A stretch of 64,000 bases of DNA from positions 1 to 64,000 of the forward strand of contig NZ_FUYE01000016.1 of the NCBI RefSeq assembly GCF_900167535.1, in the 5' to 3' direction. The translations under genes and the position numbers were made by a program. Source of the DNA: Prosthecobacter debontii (GTDB lineage: Bacteria; Verrucomicrobiota; Verrucomicrobiia; Verrucomicrobiales; Verrucomicrobiaceae). Within the stretch, counting starts at the first letter, position 1, and each line of letters opens with the position of its first letter. Positions 1 to 9,017 of the stretch are shown piece by piece. Under the pieces are notes generated by a model, which saw nothing but the letters and a program-made list of their open reading frames with translations, was not told where the DNA came from and searched no databases.

Positions 1-930
1 GCGACGCAGCTTGCGCATCGTCAAATCGGAGAAGAAACACTCCACTTGGTTTAGCCATGAGGAATAGGTGGGAGTGAAATGCAGCTGCCAGCGTGGATGG
101 CGAGCAAGCCACGCTTTGACTGCTGCAGTGCGATGCGTGGCATAGTTGTCGAGAATGGCGTGTATTTTCAACCCTCTAGGCACCTGCCTCTCAACAGTGC
201 GCAAGAAGCTCAGAAACTCCTGCTGTGTGTGCTTTCGATGTGTTTTGCCGATGACTTCACCGGTGGCCACATTGAGCGCAGCAAACAGTGAGGTGGTGCC
301 ATGGCGGAAATACTCGCAGGCTGACCGCTCGGGGGTGCCTCCGAGCAGAGGTCATATGGGTTGTGTTCGTTCCAGCGCTTGGCACTGGCTTTTTTCGTCC
401 AGGCAAAGGACCACGGTATTCTGCGGCGGGCTCATAGACAAACCCACCACATCACGCACTTTGTCCACAAACTCCGGATCGGTGGAGAACTGAAAGTGCT
501 CGTGGCGGTGCGGCTGTAGTCCGAAGGCCTTCCAGACCCGGGCTATGCTGTCGTGAGAGAAGCCGAGCTTGCTGGCGAGCGAACGGGTGCTCCAATGCGT
601 GGCGTTTTTGGGGCGCTTTTCCAACGTCGTGCGCACCACTTCGGCCACTTGAGCATCGGTGATGCTACGCGGGGTTCCGCTGCGAGGCTGGTCAAGCAGC
701 CCGCTCAATCGGTCTTGCACAAAGCGCTTTCGCCAGCGGCCAACACTTAGGGACGAAATGCCCGTCTGTTCGGCCACTTTATAATTGGGTATCCCTTGGG
801 CACATAATAAAATGACATGTGCACGCTGCACATTGCTATGAGCCGCAGTGCGCTGACGCACCGTTTTTTCTAGCTCTGCCTTCTCTTTCGCACTCAAAAC
901 CAGCGGTGGAATCGGGCGTCCAGGTTTCAT
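1..930 (-). pseudogene. IS630-type DDE transposase, interrupted by in-frame TGA, incomplete at window edge
   Basis: This is a cut-and-paste transposase of the IS630/Tc1-mariner superfamily. The N-terminal half (codons 1-140) carries helix-turn-helix segments like those that bind IS ends. The catalytic half holds all three acidic residues: Asp178 in LDEKS, Asp261 in LDNYATH and Glu297 in WLNQVE. An in-frame TGA at 352-354 (codon 193) lies between the first and second catalytic residues. The frame resumes after it with typical family sequence (FRHGTTSLFAALNV), so the defect is a nonsense change and not a frameshift. The 3' end lies outside the window, so neither the left end of the element nor its terminal repeats can be seen. 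It is probably inactive unless the stop is read through. Confidence 0.85.
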
Positions 931-1051
931 TCCAACCTGCCATCATACTTGCATCTATTATCAATAAAACTTGTCTGATAGCACGCTAGAGTGGTAATCT
1001 GCTACTGGCCAATAATGGCTATAAACGAAAATAGAGTGGATGAAGGAGCAG

Positions 1052-2014
1052 TTAATAGCGCAGTAGATCCCTCAAGGCAGCAGTGATGCTGTTCGTGGTT
1101 GGGCGATGGCTCTTCCAAAGGTTCGGGTGATACGGGATCGGTGTATCTTTCGCATTCAGACGCATCGGCGGGGCATCCAGCATGTGAAAGGCTTCACTGC
1201 TGACACGGGCGATGATTTCCGCGGTGACACCACCCCAGGGGAAGGATTCACCCACGGCGAGTAGGCGACCTGTGCGGGAGACGGAGGCTAGGATGGTATC
1301 GGTATCCATCGGCTTCACACTGCGCAGATCCACCACTTCGACCTGATAACCGTCCATTTGCAGCTCTTCGGCGGACTTCAGAGCTTCATGCAGCATCGCA
1401 CTGTAAGTCACCACCGTGGCATCACGGCCAGGGCGTGCGATACGGGCTTTGCCGATGGGGGTCGCTTCACCGAAGCCCTCGGACTTCAGGTGATAGTAGA
1501 GAAACTTGTGCTCGCAGAAAATGACGGGGTCATTCAGCTTCACACTTTGCAGCAGCATCCAGTAGGCATCCTCCACCGTGGCGGGAGTGAGAATGACCAC
1601 CCCAGGATAGTGCGCATAGATGCTCTCCATGCTCTGGCTGTGGAATGGACCGCTACCCGGGGTGCCACCCGATGGCATGCGAATGGTGATCGGGCAGGGG
1701 GTATTGGTGCGCCAGTAGAGCGTCGCAGCTTGGTTGACGATCTGGTTGAAGCCAACAGACGAGAAGTCTGCGAACTGCATTTCGATGATCGGGCGGGCCC
1801 CTTCCACGGCGGCTCCGACCGCCATGCCAATCATGGCATCTTCACTGATGGGGGAGTCGAACACACGGCCCGGGAATTCCCGGCTCAAGTTCTTGGTCGC
1901 TTTGAAAGCTCCCCCGAAGGTGCTGATGTCCTGACCGTAGAGAAAGACGTTTGGATCGGCGCGAAGGGCCTCATACTGAGCTTCGCGAATGGCTTCGAGA
2001 TAGGTAATACTCAT
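1052..2014 (-). CDS. pdhB: Pyruvate dehydrogenase E1 component, beta subunit
   Basis: Beta subunit of the thiamine-diphosphate-dependent E1 enzyme that decarboxylates a 2-oxo acid (most likely pyruvate) and passes the acyl group to E2 lipoate. The 320-residue protein has the transketolase-like pyrimidine-binding domain first (YGQDISTFGGAFKAT, FDSPISEDAMIGMAVGAA) and the C-terminal transketolase domain after it (VVDLRSVKPMD, VGESFPWGGVTAEI). I chose the ATG at 2014 because the family starts here (MSITYLEAIREAQ) and the ATG overlaps the pdhA stop by 4 bp, implying coupling. A longer in-frame ORF upstream looks spurious. Pyruvate is preferred over branched-chain 2-oxo acids only by similarity. 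No E2 or E3 gene is in the window. Confidence 0.93.
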   Translation of the reverse strand: MSITYLEAIREAQYEALRADPNVFLYGQDISTFGGAFKATKNLSREFPGRVFDSPISEDAMIGMAVGAAVEGARPIIEMQFADFSSVGFNQIVNQAATLYWRTNTPCPITIRMPSGGTPGSGPFHSQSMESIYAHYPGVVILTPATVEDAYWMLLQSVKLNDPVIFCEHKFLYYHLKSEGFGEATPIGKARIARPGRDATVVTYSAMLHEALKSAEELQMDGYQVEVVDLRSVKPMDTDTILASVSRTGRLLAVGESFPWGGVTAEIIARVSSEAFHMLDAPPMRLNAKDTPIPYHPNLWKSHRPTTNSITAALRDLLRY

Positions 2015-3084
2015 CCGTGCTGTCCTTCTATCAGCTCGTGGGTGGAGAGGGCGCGCCAAGTCTCGCGATAGGGATCGGGAGCGGGTTCTTTACTGGCGAT
2101 TGCCTGGGCGGCGTCCACTTCACGCCGGGCTTCTTCTTCCCAAGTCTGGAGATCTGTTTCGCTAGCCCAGCCAAGTTTCAGGGCCTGTTTTTTAGCCACC
2201 TCAATGCAATCTCGTCCCTCGTGCTGATGCTTTATCGTATCGGGGATGTAGGAGGCGTCATCGTGCTCACCATGACCGCCCAAGCGCAGAAGCCTGCCGA
2301 CGACCATCTGCGGGCCATGCCCAGCGCGTGCGCGGGCAAAGGCTTTTTTGAAGGTCGCAATACAAGCCAAGAGGTCGGTGCCATCGACGCTGTAACCTTC
2401 AGCACCGTAACCCCGTGCGCGATCCACAAGATCTTCACAGGCATATTGGCGAGTGGTGGGGGTGGAGTAGGCAAATTGGTTGTTGGCGACGCTGATGACC
2501 AGTGGAAGCTTTTCTACAGCAGCCATGTTGAGGCCCTCATGGAAAGCGCCGGTGGAGGTGCCGCCATCACCAATGCTGGTGGCACCCGCACAATCTCCGA
2601 GCGTGCCCCGGAGACGACGGGCAAAGAGTGCCCCAGCAACGACGGAAACGAGGCTACCCAGGTGGGAAATCATGGCCATGTAGCCTTCCTGAGGGCGTCC
2701 ACGGTGGATGTTGCCATCCCGACCACGCATGGGGCCGGTGACGGCACCGAGGTGAGTCCGCACACAGTCGAGGATCGGCTCGCCGTAGGCAATGCGCCCA
2801 GCTTGGTCACGAATGAGCGGACCGTAGATGTCCTTGCCGAGGCGAATATTGATCCCAGCGGAAGCGCTGAAGGCTTCCTGACCACGGCCGAGATAAACAC
2901 CGCCGACGATGCGGCCGCCCGCACGGTAGAGGCTGCCGAGTTTTTCCTCCAGGGTGCGGGAGAGGATCATGCAGCGCAGGGCTTTGAGAAAGTCTTCCCT
3001 CAAGTCTGCGCTGGTGGCGACTTCAGGGCTGGAGAGCGTAGAGGTAGCAGGCACGGTGAGAATGGGGGATTCAGTCTGCTGCAA
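2011..3084 (-). CDS. pdhA: Pyruvate dehydrogenase E1 component, alpha subunit
   Basis: Alpha subunit of the 2-oxo acid dehydrogenase E1, the partner of the following gene. The thiamine-diphosphate signature is clear: GDGGTSTGAFHEGLNMAA followed about 25 residues later by NNQFAYSTP. Further family features are SRTLEEKLGSLYRAGG near the N-terminus, and GHGEHDDASYIP with a basic, acidic C-terminal helix region. The 357-residue length fits the family. The first ~25 residues (Thr/Ser/Pro-rich) are not conserved, so the true start could lie a little downstream. Gene order alpha-beta with a 4-bp overlap is the usual Gram-positive/PVC arrangement, unlike the single-chain AceE of enterobacteria. Confidence 0.93.
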   Translation of the reverse strand: MQQTESPILTVPATSTLSSPEVATSADLREDFLKALRCMILSRTLEEKLGSLYRAGGRIVGGVYLGRGQEAFSASAGINIRLGKDIYGPLIRDQAGRIAYGEPILDCVRTHLGAVTGPMRGRDGNIHRGRPQEGYMAMISHLGSLVSVVAGALFARRLRGTLGDCAGATSIGDGGTSTGAFHEGLNMAAVEKLPLVISVANNQFAYSTPTTRQYACEDLVDRARGYGAEGYSVDGTDLLACIATFKKAFARARAGHGPQMVVGRLLRLGGHGEHDDASYIPDTIKHQHEGRDCIEVAKKQALKLGWASETDLQTWEEEARREVDAAQAIASKEPAPDPYRETWRALSTHELIEGQHG

Positions 3085-3174
3085 GATGTAGCAGATTTCG
3101 TGACGATGTTTTCACAACCGTCAAGGATTGTCCAGAGGGGAAACCTTCACTCTCTGGACAAGAACAAAGGAGGA

Positions 3175-4083
3175 TCAGGCCCACAGATTTTCCGGGTAGG
3201 CACCAGCGGCCACCAGGGCACGGATGCTGGCGACCACGTCCGCTTTGTCTTCGGGGTAGGTGACACCGAACCAGGAATCATTGGATTCCAGCACGGTGAC
3301 GTCGGCTTTATCTTCGCGGATCAGGACGTCCACTTCCTTCGGCACATAGCACTCGGCTTTGAGATCTTGACCATTGGTTTTCAAGAACTCGGTGAAGGCT
3401 TGACGCAGATGACTGAAGATGTCTGGGGTGAATCCGAAGAAGTTCATGGAGACGACTTCTTCACCGGTCAGCTTCACCGGAGGCTCGCTTTCGCGGTTTT
3501 CGGCACCGTCTGCAGTTTTAAAGATCTTGGTCATCTCCGTGACGGAGCTGAGCATGCCGTCAGGTCCCCGGGTGCACACACCGCGAGCGACGCTGCCGTG
3601 ATCCGAAAGGGTGTTTTTGAGGTAGAAGCCCACCATGGAGTAGTGGCTTTTGCCATCGGCCGGACGCTCCTTGATGAGGTCTGCGCCGATTTTAGCAAAG
3701 GCATCACGCCCGTAGAAGTCATCGGCGTTGATCATGAGGAATGGCTCTTTCACCACACCCTCAGCGGCCAAAACCGCGTGGGCGGTGCCCCAAGGTTTGG
3801 TGCGTCCTTCAGGGACGGAGAAGCCTTCGGGCAGGTCGTTGATGTCTTGGAAGGCATAGTCCACCTGGATACGATCACCGAACTTGCTGCCGATCTGACT
3901 GCGGAACTGCTCTTCAAAGTCACGGCGAATGACGAACACTACTTTACCAAATCCCGCCCGGATGGCGTCAAAGACCGAATAGTCCAATACCACCTCTCCG
4001 GAAGGTCCCATGGCATCGAGTTGTTTCAGACCGCCGTAACGGCTGCCCATGCCGGCAGCGAGGATGAGAAGAGTGGGTTTCAT
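3175..4083 (-). CDS. Sugar-phosphate nucleotidyltransferase family protein
   Basis: A 302-residue GT-A fold nucleotidyltransferase, likely forming an NDP-sugar from a sugar 1-phosphate and NTP. The N-terminal nucleotide-binding loop LAAGMGSRYGGLKQLD is the family variant of GxGTRxxxLT/K. The phrase LMINADDFYGRDAF carries the metal-binding Asp pair expected after the central sheet. The start at 4083 puts the motif ten residues from the N-terminus as usual; a longer ORF start at 4125 adds an unlikely leader. The substrate cannot be told. It is separated from pdhA by about 90 bp and is probably its own unit. A second, clearly GalU-like transferase lies at 61.4 kb. Confidence 0.85.
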   Translation of the reverse strand: MKPTLLILAAGMGSRYGGLKQLDAMGPSGEVVLDYSVFDAIRAGFGKVVFVIRRDFEEQFRSQIGSKFGDRIQVDYAFQDINDLPEGFSVPEGRTKPWGTAHAVLAAEGVVKEPFLMINADDFYGRDAFAKIGADLIKERPADGKSHYSMVGFYLKNTLSDHGSVARGVCTRGPDGMLSSVTEMTKIFKTADGAENRESEPPVKLTGEEVVSMNFFGFTPDIFSHLRQAFTEFLKTNGQDLKAECYVPKEVDVLIREDKADVTVLESNDSWFGVTYPEDKADVVASIRALVAAGAYPENLWA

Positions 4084-4181
4084 AGGGTTGGAAAGAAATG
4101 AAGCAGGGAGAGAAAAGCAGCGCACTCAGGAACAGACCTCGCTAGGCGTCAACTGACGTTCCATCCGCAAATAGGGAAGAC

Positions 4182-7031
4182 TCATTTCAAGGCTGCGCGC
4201 AGGTCTTGAAGATCCTGCAGACGACGCACCATTTCATGCGAGGCGGCTTTACGCGTGGTGTCAAAAGCCGTACGAATTCTCTCCTCGGACAGCTCACTGC
4301 GGTCTTTCAGGATTCGGATCAGGGCTTCATCGTTCTGATAAACGAGCTGGGGGAAGAGCCTGATGGCTCGAGTTCTCACGGCATCCGCCGCCGCGTTCAG
4401 AAGGATTTCGGTGCGATTGAGCCGGAGGAAAAACTGCCCCAAGGCGCTGATGTGATCCACGAAGTGTTTGGTTTCATGTAGTTCTACACGGCGAAGCGGC
4501 CCGAAGCGGGGCATGTTTTTCCACAGCCAAATGAGAGTGAGAAGGGCCAGCCCCACCAGAGGCATCCAGGCGCGGTTCCATAACAGCTCCCAGAAGCTCT
4601 GTTGGATGGTGACCAGAAAAGCGACATGACGATACTCGTCCCCCACCATGGCCAGTAACCACGCGGCGTGGTCGTTTTCATCCAGGTATCGGTTTCTCAA
4701 CGGTCTGGCGTGGGTGATGAAGGTGATCCGACCCCGGCCATAGCGCAGGCTGAGCGCCGAGGCATCGTCTAGAGCGCCCGCCACATACTCGCCACGTCGC
4801 AACTCCCGATCCAGCGACAGCTCCAGCATATCTGGGAAATCGACGTTGTAGTCCTCCCCTCGGATGTCAATAACGCTACGGCTTAACGGCACGTCTTCGG
4901 GTTCTTCGATCTTGGCCTTGATGGAATCAGTGTCTAAGACGGTTTCATCGTCTTCAGCTTCTTTAGCCTTCTCCTTCTCCTTCTCCTTCTCCTTCTCCTT
5001 CTCCTTCTCCTTCTCCTTCTCCTTCTCCTTCTCCTTCTCCTTCTCCTTCTCCTTCTCTTTTTCGCCTTCGTCTTTTTTCTTTTTGAGCTTCAGGGCGTCT
5101 CCCAGGTCCTTGAAGGGACTGTTGTTTTCCACACTGACGCCGAGCTTGTCCAGGATCGGATCGGCACGGTCTTCATTGCCTGCGTAGCCGTAGGTGCTGA
5201 GACTGCTAAACAGGCTCCAATCATTGTAAGGAGCACAGCCCGCCAAAGCGTAAATCAAGTGGCCTCCATCTTCGGTCCATTGCAGAAGCTGATCGGCACG
5301 CGCCTCAGGCATGCCTGATTCACCGGAAAGAATCAGCACCCCTTCCTCAGCGTAGGGCAGGTTTTTGAAATGGAGCAGCCGTTCGCTGTCGTGACCGTAT
5401 TTCGCCAGCAACTGTTGAGCTGCGAGAAAGGGATTGAGGCGAGCTTCTCCTTTGTAACCCAGGGGGATGGTGAGGTCCTCCCACTTGCCGCTGCACGCCG
5501 TCAGACTGGGCAGCAGAAACAGCATCAAGGCTGTGCTGGCGAAAACGCGCTGGCGCTGGCCTCCGACAGGAGTGTGGCTGAACGGCCATGCCTGACAGAG
5601 CTGGGTGAATTCATGTTCCTGCGCCTCTTGCCCTGCGTAAGCTGCACGCACCCAGATCCGGGTGAGTTGTCGAAAGAAATCGGAGATTCCCGCATCACCC
5701 AGTCGAGAGACTTGGATCACACAATCATCTTCGGTATCGCTATCCCGAATCGGGAGGTTTCTTTGTTCGACCAAACGGGAGAGTGAACCGCGATACAGCA
5801 GGCTCAGAGCTTCACGAAAATGACAGGCAGCCCACGCCGAGCGAGCTGCGGAGACGATGTCTTCAGGCAGACTCTCACGGGCAATGTCGAGGCCCATGAC
5901 GATGCGAGGCCCCTCGGGTGTCGGTGAACGCGCACCCGCTTTTGGACGCCTGAAAAAGCTTTGGTTGTTGATGATCCAACGACCGAGCAAGTAGAGCGCG
6001 AAGCCGACGATCGCTCCCGCAATGAGGTAAAACAGCCAAGCCAAAAAATAGCCGAACCCTTCGAGCAGACTTGAGTCGGCCTTTGCTTTGCCATCTGGCA
6101 CCCAGACTTTTTGGGTTCTGCTGTGCTCTTTGAATTCAGGTTGATCCAGGATTTCCTTCAGGGCCTCCTTTACTCCGGGAGCCTGTTCTTCGGCGTTGGG
6201 TTGAGGTCCCTTGGAGGGCTCCTGACTGTGAGTGAGACCGGGAATGAAAAGGCCGACGGCCAAGAGCGCTGCCACTACGGGACGCAGTCGGGCGGCGAGT
6301 CGGCGGAAAATCAGCTCCACATCCCAGCCTTCGATCTTGGTGCGTGAATTGAGATAGAGTCCGAAGCCTGCCCCGACGTAAAAAGGTTCGATCAAAGTCA
6401 TCGCCAGCAGGTAGATGATGTTGCCCGCCCATTGTTGCGCGAGTGGGGCGCTGTAACCTTCAGGATTCTGGAACAACTCACCCCAATCAGGGAGGCCTGA
6501 GGAGGGGCCGATGGAGCTGACCAAGGCCATGATGCCGAAGGTCGCGGCGATTTCGAGTTTCACAAAAACCCAGGTCAAACTGGCGCCACTGCTGCCTCCG
6601 TCGGTGGCCAGGGCGGTGACGCGTTTACTCACGGCCTTACCTCTCTGCCCCTCCAACATCCAGACGGGCAGAGCAAAGCTGCGAATCATCGATAACCGGC
6701 GCAGCAACAGGGCGGAAAACAAAAAGCGTGACCAAAGCCGCGGCCATTCTCGTAAGGTCTCTTTGACCGTGGGTTTGCTACCAAAGGCGGCACGGCTGAG
6801 AAAGAAAAGCGGCACACGATCATACAGCGGCTTCAACCACCAGACCACGAGAGCATACCACAGAGGATATTCCCATAGAAAGGCCGCTAGAATGGCCCAG
6901 ATAGGGACGATGGTGATGGCCCACAGCGTGAGCAAACGGCCGTAATCGCGACGCACCAAGGTGCAGCCGAGATCGACAGCTTCCCATGGTAGGCGGGGAC
7001 GGAGAGCAATGGTGAGGTTTTCAAGCTTCAT
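4182..7031 (-). CDS. Multi-spanning membrane protein with DUF4129-like and DUF4350-like regions and a (Glu-Lys)n linker
   Basis: A 949-residue protein ending a coupled cluster: its ATG at 7031 overlaps the SpoIIM-like gene by 4 bp. Hydrophobic segments lie near residues 35-75 and 200-285 and near 320-345. They are followed by a cytosolic helical region resembling DUF4129 (FREALSLLYRGSLSRLVEQ). A further hydrophobic stretch ends in LTACSG (Cys513), which looks like a buried lipobox. A DUF4350-like domain follows (VLILSGESGMPEARADQLLQW; later YGRGRITFITHARPLRNRYLDENDHAAWL) and a last membrane helix near 800 precedes a C-terminal helical tail. An acidic/basic linker of about 15 Glu-Lys repeats (residues 658-688) interrupts the DUF4350 part. 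DUF4350 and DUF4129 are usually separate proteins, so this looks like a fusion. The function is unknown; the families occur with MoxR ATPases in envelope-stress clusters. Confidence 0.75.
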   Translation of the reverse strand: MKLENLTIALRPRLPWEAVDLGCTLVRRDYGRLLTLWAITIVPIWAILAAFLWEYPLWYALVVWWLKPLYDRVPLFFLSRAAFGSKPTVKETLREWPRLWSRFLFSALLLRRLSMIRSFALPVWMLEGQRGKAVSKRVTALATDGGSSGASLTWVFVKLEIAATFGIMALVSSIGPSSGLPDWGELFQNPEGYSAPLAQQWAGNIIYLLAMTLIEPFYVGAGFGLYLNSRTKIEGWDVELIFRRLAARLRPVVAALLAVGLFIPGLTHSQEPSKGPQPNAEEQAPGVKEALKEILDQPEFKEHSRTQKVWVPDGKAKADSSLLEGFGYFLAWLFYLIAGAIVGFALYLLGRWIINNQSFFRRPKAGARSPTPEGPRIVMGLDIARESLPEDIVSAARSAWAACHFREALSLLYRGSLSRLVEQRNLPIRDSDTEDDCVIQVSRLGDAGISDFFRQLTRIWVRAAYAGQEAQEHEFTQLCQAWPFSHTPVGGQRQRVFASTALMLFLLPSLTACSGKWEDLTIPLGYKGEARLNPFLAAQQLLAKYGHDSERLLHFKNLPYAEEGVLILSGESGMPEARADQLLQWTEDGGHLIYALAGCAPYNDWSLFSSLSTYGYAGNEDRADPILDKLGVSVENNSPFKDLGDALKLKKKKDEGEKEKEKEKEKEKEKEKEKEKEKEKEKEKEKEKAKEAEDDETVLDTDSIKAKIEEPEDVPLSRSVIDIRGEDYNVDFPDMLELSLDRELRRGEYVAGALDDASALSLRYGRGRITFITHARPLRNRYLDENDHAAWLLAMVGDEYRHVAFLVTIQQSFWELLWNRAWMPLVGLALLTLIWLWKNMPRFGPLRRVELHETKHFVDHISALGQFFLRLNRTEILLNAAADAVRTRAIRLFPQLVYQNDEALIRILKDRSELSEERIRTAFDTTRKAASHEMVRRLQDLQDLRAALK
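4969..5058. repeat. Hexanucleotide coding repeat (TTCTCC on plus strand, GGAGAA on minus)
   Basis: Fourteen perfect tandem copies of TTCTCC run from 4969 to 5052, followed by one imperfect unit. On the coding (minus) strand they encode alternating Glu and Lys in the linker of the DUF4129/DUF4350 protein. Because the unit is six bases, slippage changes the linker length by two residues per unit without breaking the frame. Confidence 0.95.
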
Positions 7032-8002
7032 GCAGCCCTCTCCTTTCCGCAAAGGAAGAGGTAGCTGAGCGTCAGCGTCCACATGACGGCACCGAAGCCG
7101 TATTTGACCAACGGCGGAAAGGGATTGGCCGACCAGAAGCCTTCAATGATTGCGGCGAAGGCGGTCATCAGCGCAGCTCCAGTGATCAATACCAAGGCCT
7201 GCCGACCACCGAGAACCAAGGCTGTGCGGCGGTCATACGAGCCCGGCTTGACCAATGAGAGTCCTAGTCGCATCCCCGCCATGCCCGAAATCACCACGCC
7301 CATGAGTTCTGGAGCGGAGTGTCCTGCAACGAAACTGTAAAAGGTTTCGGGATTGCAGGCATGATGCACATATCCGGCTGCCGCACCGATGTAAGCCCCA
7401 TTGAACAACATGATGATCATGGAGCCAATGCCACCGAGCAAACCTCCGGCAAAGGTGCGCAAATCAATGCCCACGTTGTTCCAGATGTAGAAGGCAAACA
7501 TGCCAAAATTCGAGCCAAACTCCTCGCGCATGTAATCCGTGGGAGAAGTGCCCTTGCCATACATCTGGTCCATCTGGATCATGCCATCCGGCCCTAACAG
7601 GGTCATGGCCCATTCAGGATCGAACGGCGTCCAGATGGCCATGAACAAGAAGGGTGCCCAGAACATCACGGAGCAAAACCAGAACAAACCCCTCTCCCGA
7701 CGCACCGCCCGGGGAAACTCTCTCAGCATGGTGTCTGCAAGCCGCTCCCAGCCGCCGGCAATCCGCCTCTCCAGGACACGATATCCGGCAATGGCCAAGC
7801 CATTGAGGCGGCCGGTCAGCCGTGGGCCATACATACGATGCTGGGCCACGCTGAGATCATGGCAGATTTGTCGGAACAACTGTGGAAGTTCTTCGACATT
7901 CTCCACAGGCTTCTTTCGGGAAGAGTCCACTTCGTTGACCAAGGCTTCTAAGCGATCCCAGCGAGCAGAGTTTTCTTTTTCAAATTGGGCTGGGCTCATC
8001 AT
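7028..8002 (-). CDS. Stage II sporulation protein M-like (SpoIIM/DUF95) integral membrane protein
   Basis: A 324-residue membrane protein. The N-terminal ~100 residues are soluble and helical (FEKENSARWDRLEALVNEV), followed by several membrane helices: FWFCSVMFWAPFLFMAIW, FAFYIWNNVGIDLRTFAGG, IGSMIIMLFNGAYIGAAAGY and a C-terminal pair. The segment GHSAPELMGVVISGMAGMRLG matches the conserved core of the SpoIIM/DUF95 family (HGxxE-like). The ATG at 8002 overlaps the RDD gene stop and the 3' end overlaps the next gene, both by 4 bp. In non-sporulating bacteria this family sits with RDD, DUF4129, DUF4350, MoxR and DUF58 genes. No sporulation role is implied. Confidence 0.85.
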   Translation of the reverse strand: MMSPAQFEKENSARWDRLEALVNEVDSSRKKPVENVEELPQLFRQICHDLSVAQHRMYGPRLTGRLNGLAIAGYRVLERRIAGGWERLADTMLREFPRAVRRERGLFWFCSVMFWAPFLFMAIWTPFDPEWAMTLLGPDGMIQMDQMYGKGTSPTDYMREEFGSNFGMFAFYIWNNVGIDLRTFAGGLLGGIGSMIIMLFNGAYIGAAAGYVHHACNPETFYSFVAGHSAPELMGVVISGMAGMRLGLSLVKPGSYDRRTALVLGGRQALVLITGAALMTAFAAIIEGFWSANPFPPLVKYGFGAVMWTLTLSYLFLCGKERAA

Positions 8003-8772
8003 GACGAGGTGGGGGCAGATTGATCTTGGCCGCCTTTTTGCAGCCATACACCCAGGCTACAGGTCTGGCTCAGGCCAGCGAGGCCCATTTTGCCCGTGAG
8101 AGGTTCCAGGATATCGGTGAGCTCCGTTTTACGTGAGTCGGACCATTGGGGAGCGCGGTCGAGGAATTGCAGCAACGCGGCTTGCTCGATGCGGGAGAGC
8201 GGAACGGCAGGTGCCATCGGCTCTACGTTGACGGAATGAGTGGGCGGTTTGACCGCCTCGGGCTCTGCATAGACCACCACCGTGTCCGCGACGAGGTCAC
8301 CCAAGCGCTGGAAGCGCTGATTGAAAAGGCTGCAAACAAGACCGAAGAGATAAAATCCGGGCATGAAATCAATCACGCGGAGCAGGTTACGAATGAGTGA
8401 TTGAGGCAGCCGAACAGGAGCACCTGACACACTGGCGACTTTCAAGCCCATCATTTTTTGGCCCGGAGTCGCTGCCCGTTTGCCCATTTCAAAGAACACA
8501 TTGTAAAACCACGAAAGCAGAAACGTGCAGAGGAGAAAAATGCCCTGGCTGGTCATACCCCCCATCCCAGCGGACAGGAAAACCAGGGCAAGGCCTAGAG
8601 CGCCTAAGATGAGGCAAAAGATGACGCAGTCCACCAGCCACGCGACACTGCGAGCTGCCGGGCCGGCCACCCTCAAATGAATCTCCACACCATCAGCGAG
8701 CTCCACAGGTTGGAGAGTGTCAGCGGGGGCGGATTCAGGCATAAGGGAAGGGTCCCTTAAATGAAACGACAT
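7999..8772 (-). CDS. RDD family membrane protein
   Basis: First gene of the coupled membrane cluster. The RDD domain begins near residue 20 (VELADGVEIHLRVAGPAARSVAWLVDCVIF), with Arg and Asp in the first helix (family hallmark R..D), then helices at about 45-65, 80-98 and 125-150. The conserved TPGQKMMGLKV loop and LGDLVADTVVV end follow. The C-terminal ~80 residues are soluble and not recognisable. The 257-residue length is normal for the longer RDD proteins of this cluster. A second ATG at 8742 is possible as the start. RDD proteins are linked to ion or compatible-solute exchange in a few cases, but the role here is unknown. Confidence 0.85.
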   Translation of the reverse strand: MSFHLRDPSLMPESAPADTLQPVELADGVEIHLRVAGPAARSVAWLVDCVIFCLILGALGLALVFLSAGMGGMTSQGIFLLCTFLLSWFYNVFFEMGKRAATPGQKMMGLKVASVSGAPVRLPQSLIRNLLRVIDFMPGFYLFGLVCSLFNQRFQRLGDLVADTVVVYAEPEAVKPPTHSVNVEPMAPAVPLSRIEQAALLQFLDRAPQWSDSRKTELTDILEPLTGKMGLAGLSQTCSLGVWLQKGGQDQSAPTSS

Positions 8773-9017
8773 GCCTTGGATTTGACAACCTTAGATTCAA
8801 AAGTTGTGCTTTGGTCTGAGCCAATCGTCAGAGTTTTATGGGGGATGTCACTTGGAAGCTTTGTTTCTTAGGGGTGTTTTAAATCGGGGAAGGTTCATTT
8901 AGTCAGAACGGAAGGCCGTGAGTGAGGCACTGAAGGGCTGCGGTGAAGCCTCGGAGCGATGTCACAATGGGCCGGCGGTGCTTCTCCCGAATTCTAAAAC
9001 ACACGCTAAGCCTTTGA

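Noticed and set aside
2017-4101. Plus-strand open frame of 694 codons opposite pdhA and the nucleotidyltransferase
   Set aside because: It lies fully on the reverse of two well-conserved genes and shows no domain, so it is a shadow caused by codon bias.
4864-5187. Plus-strand open frame with Ser-Phe repeats opposite the Glu-Lys tract
   Set aside because: It only reflects the hexanucleotide repeat read on the other strand.
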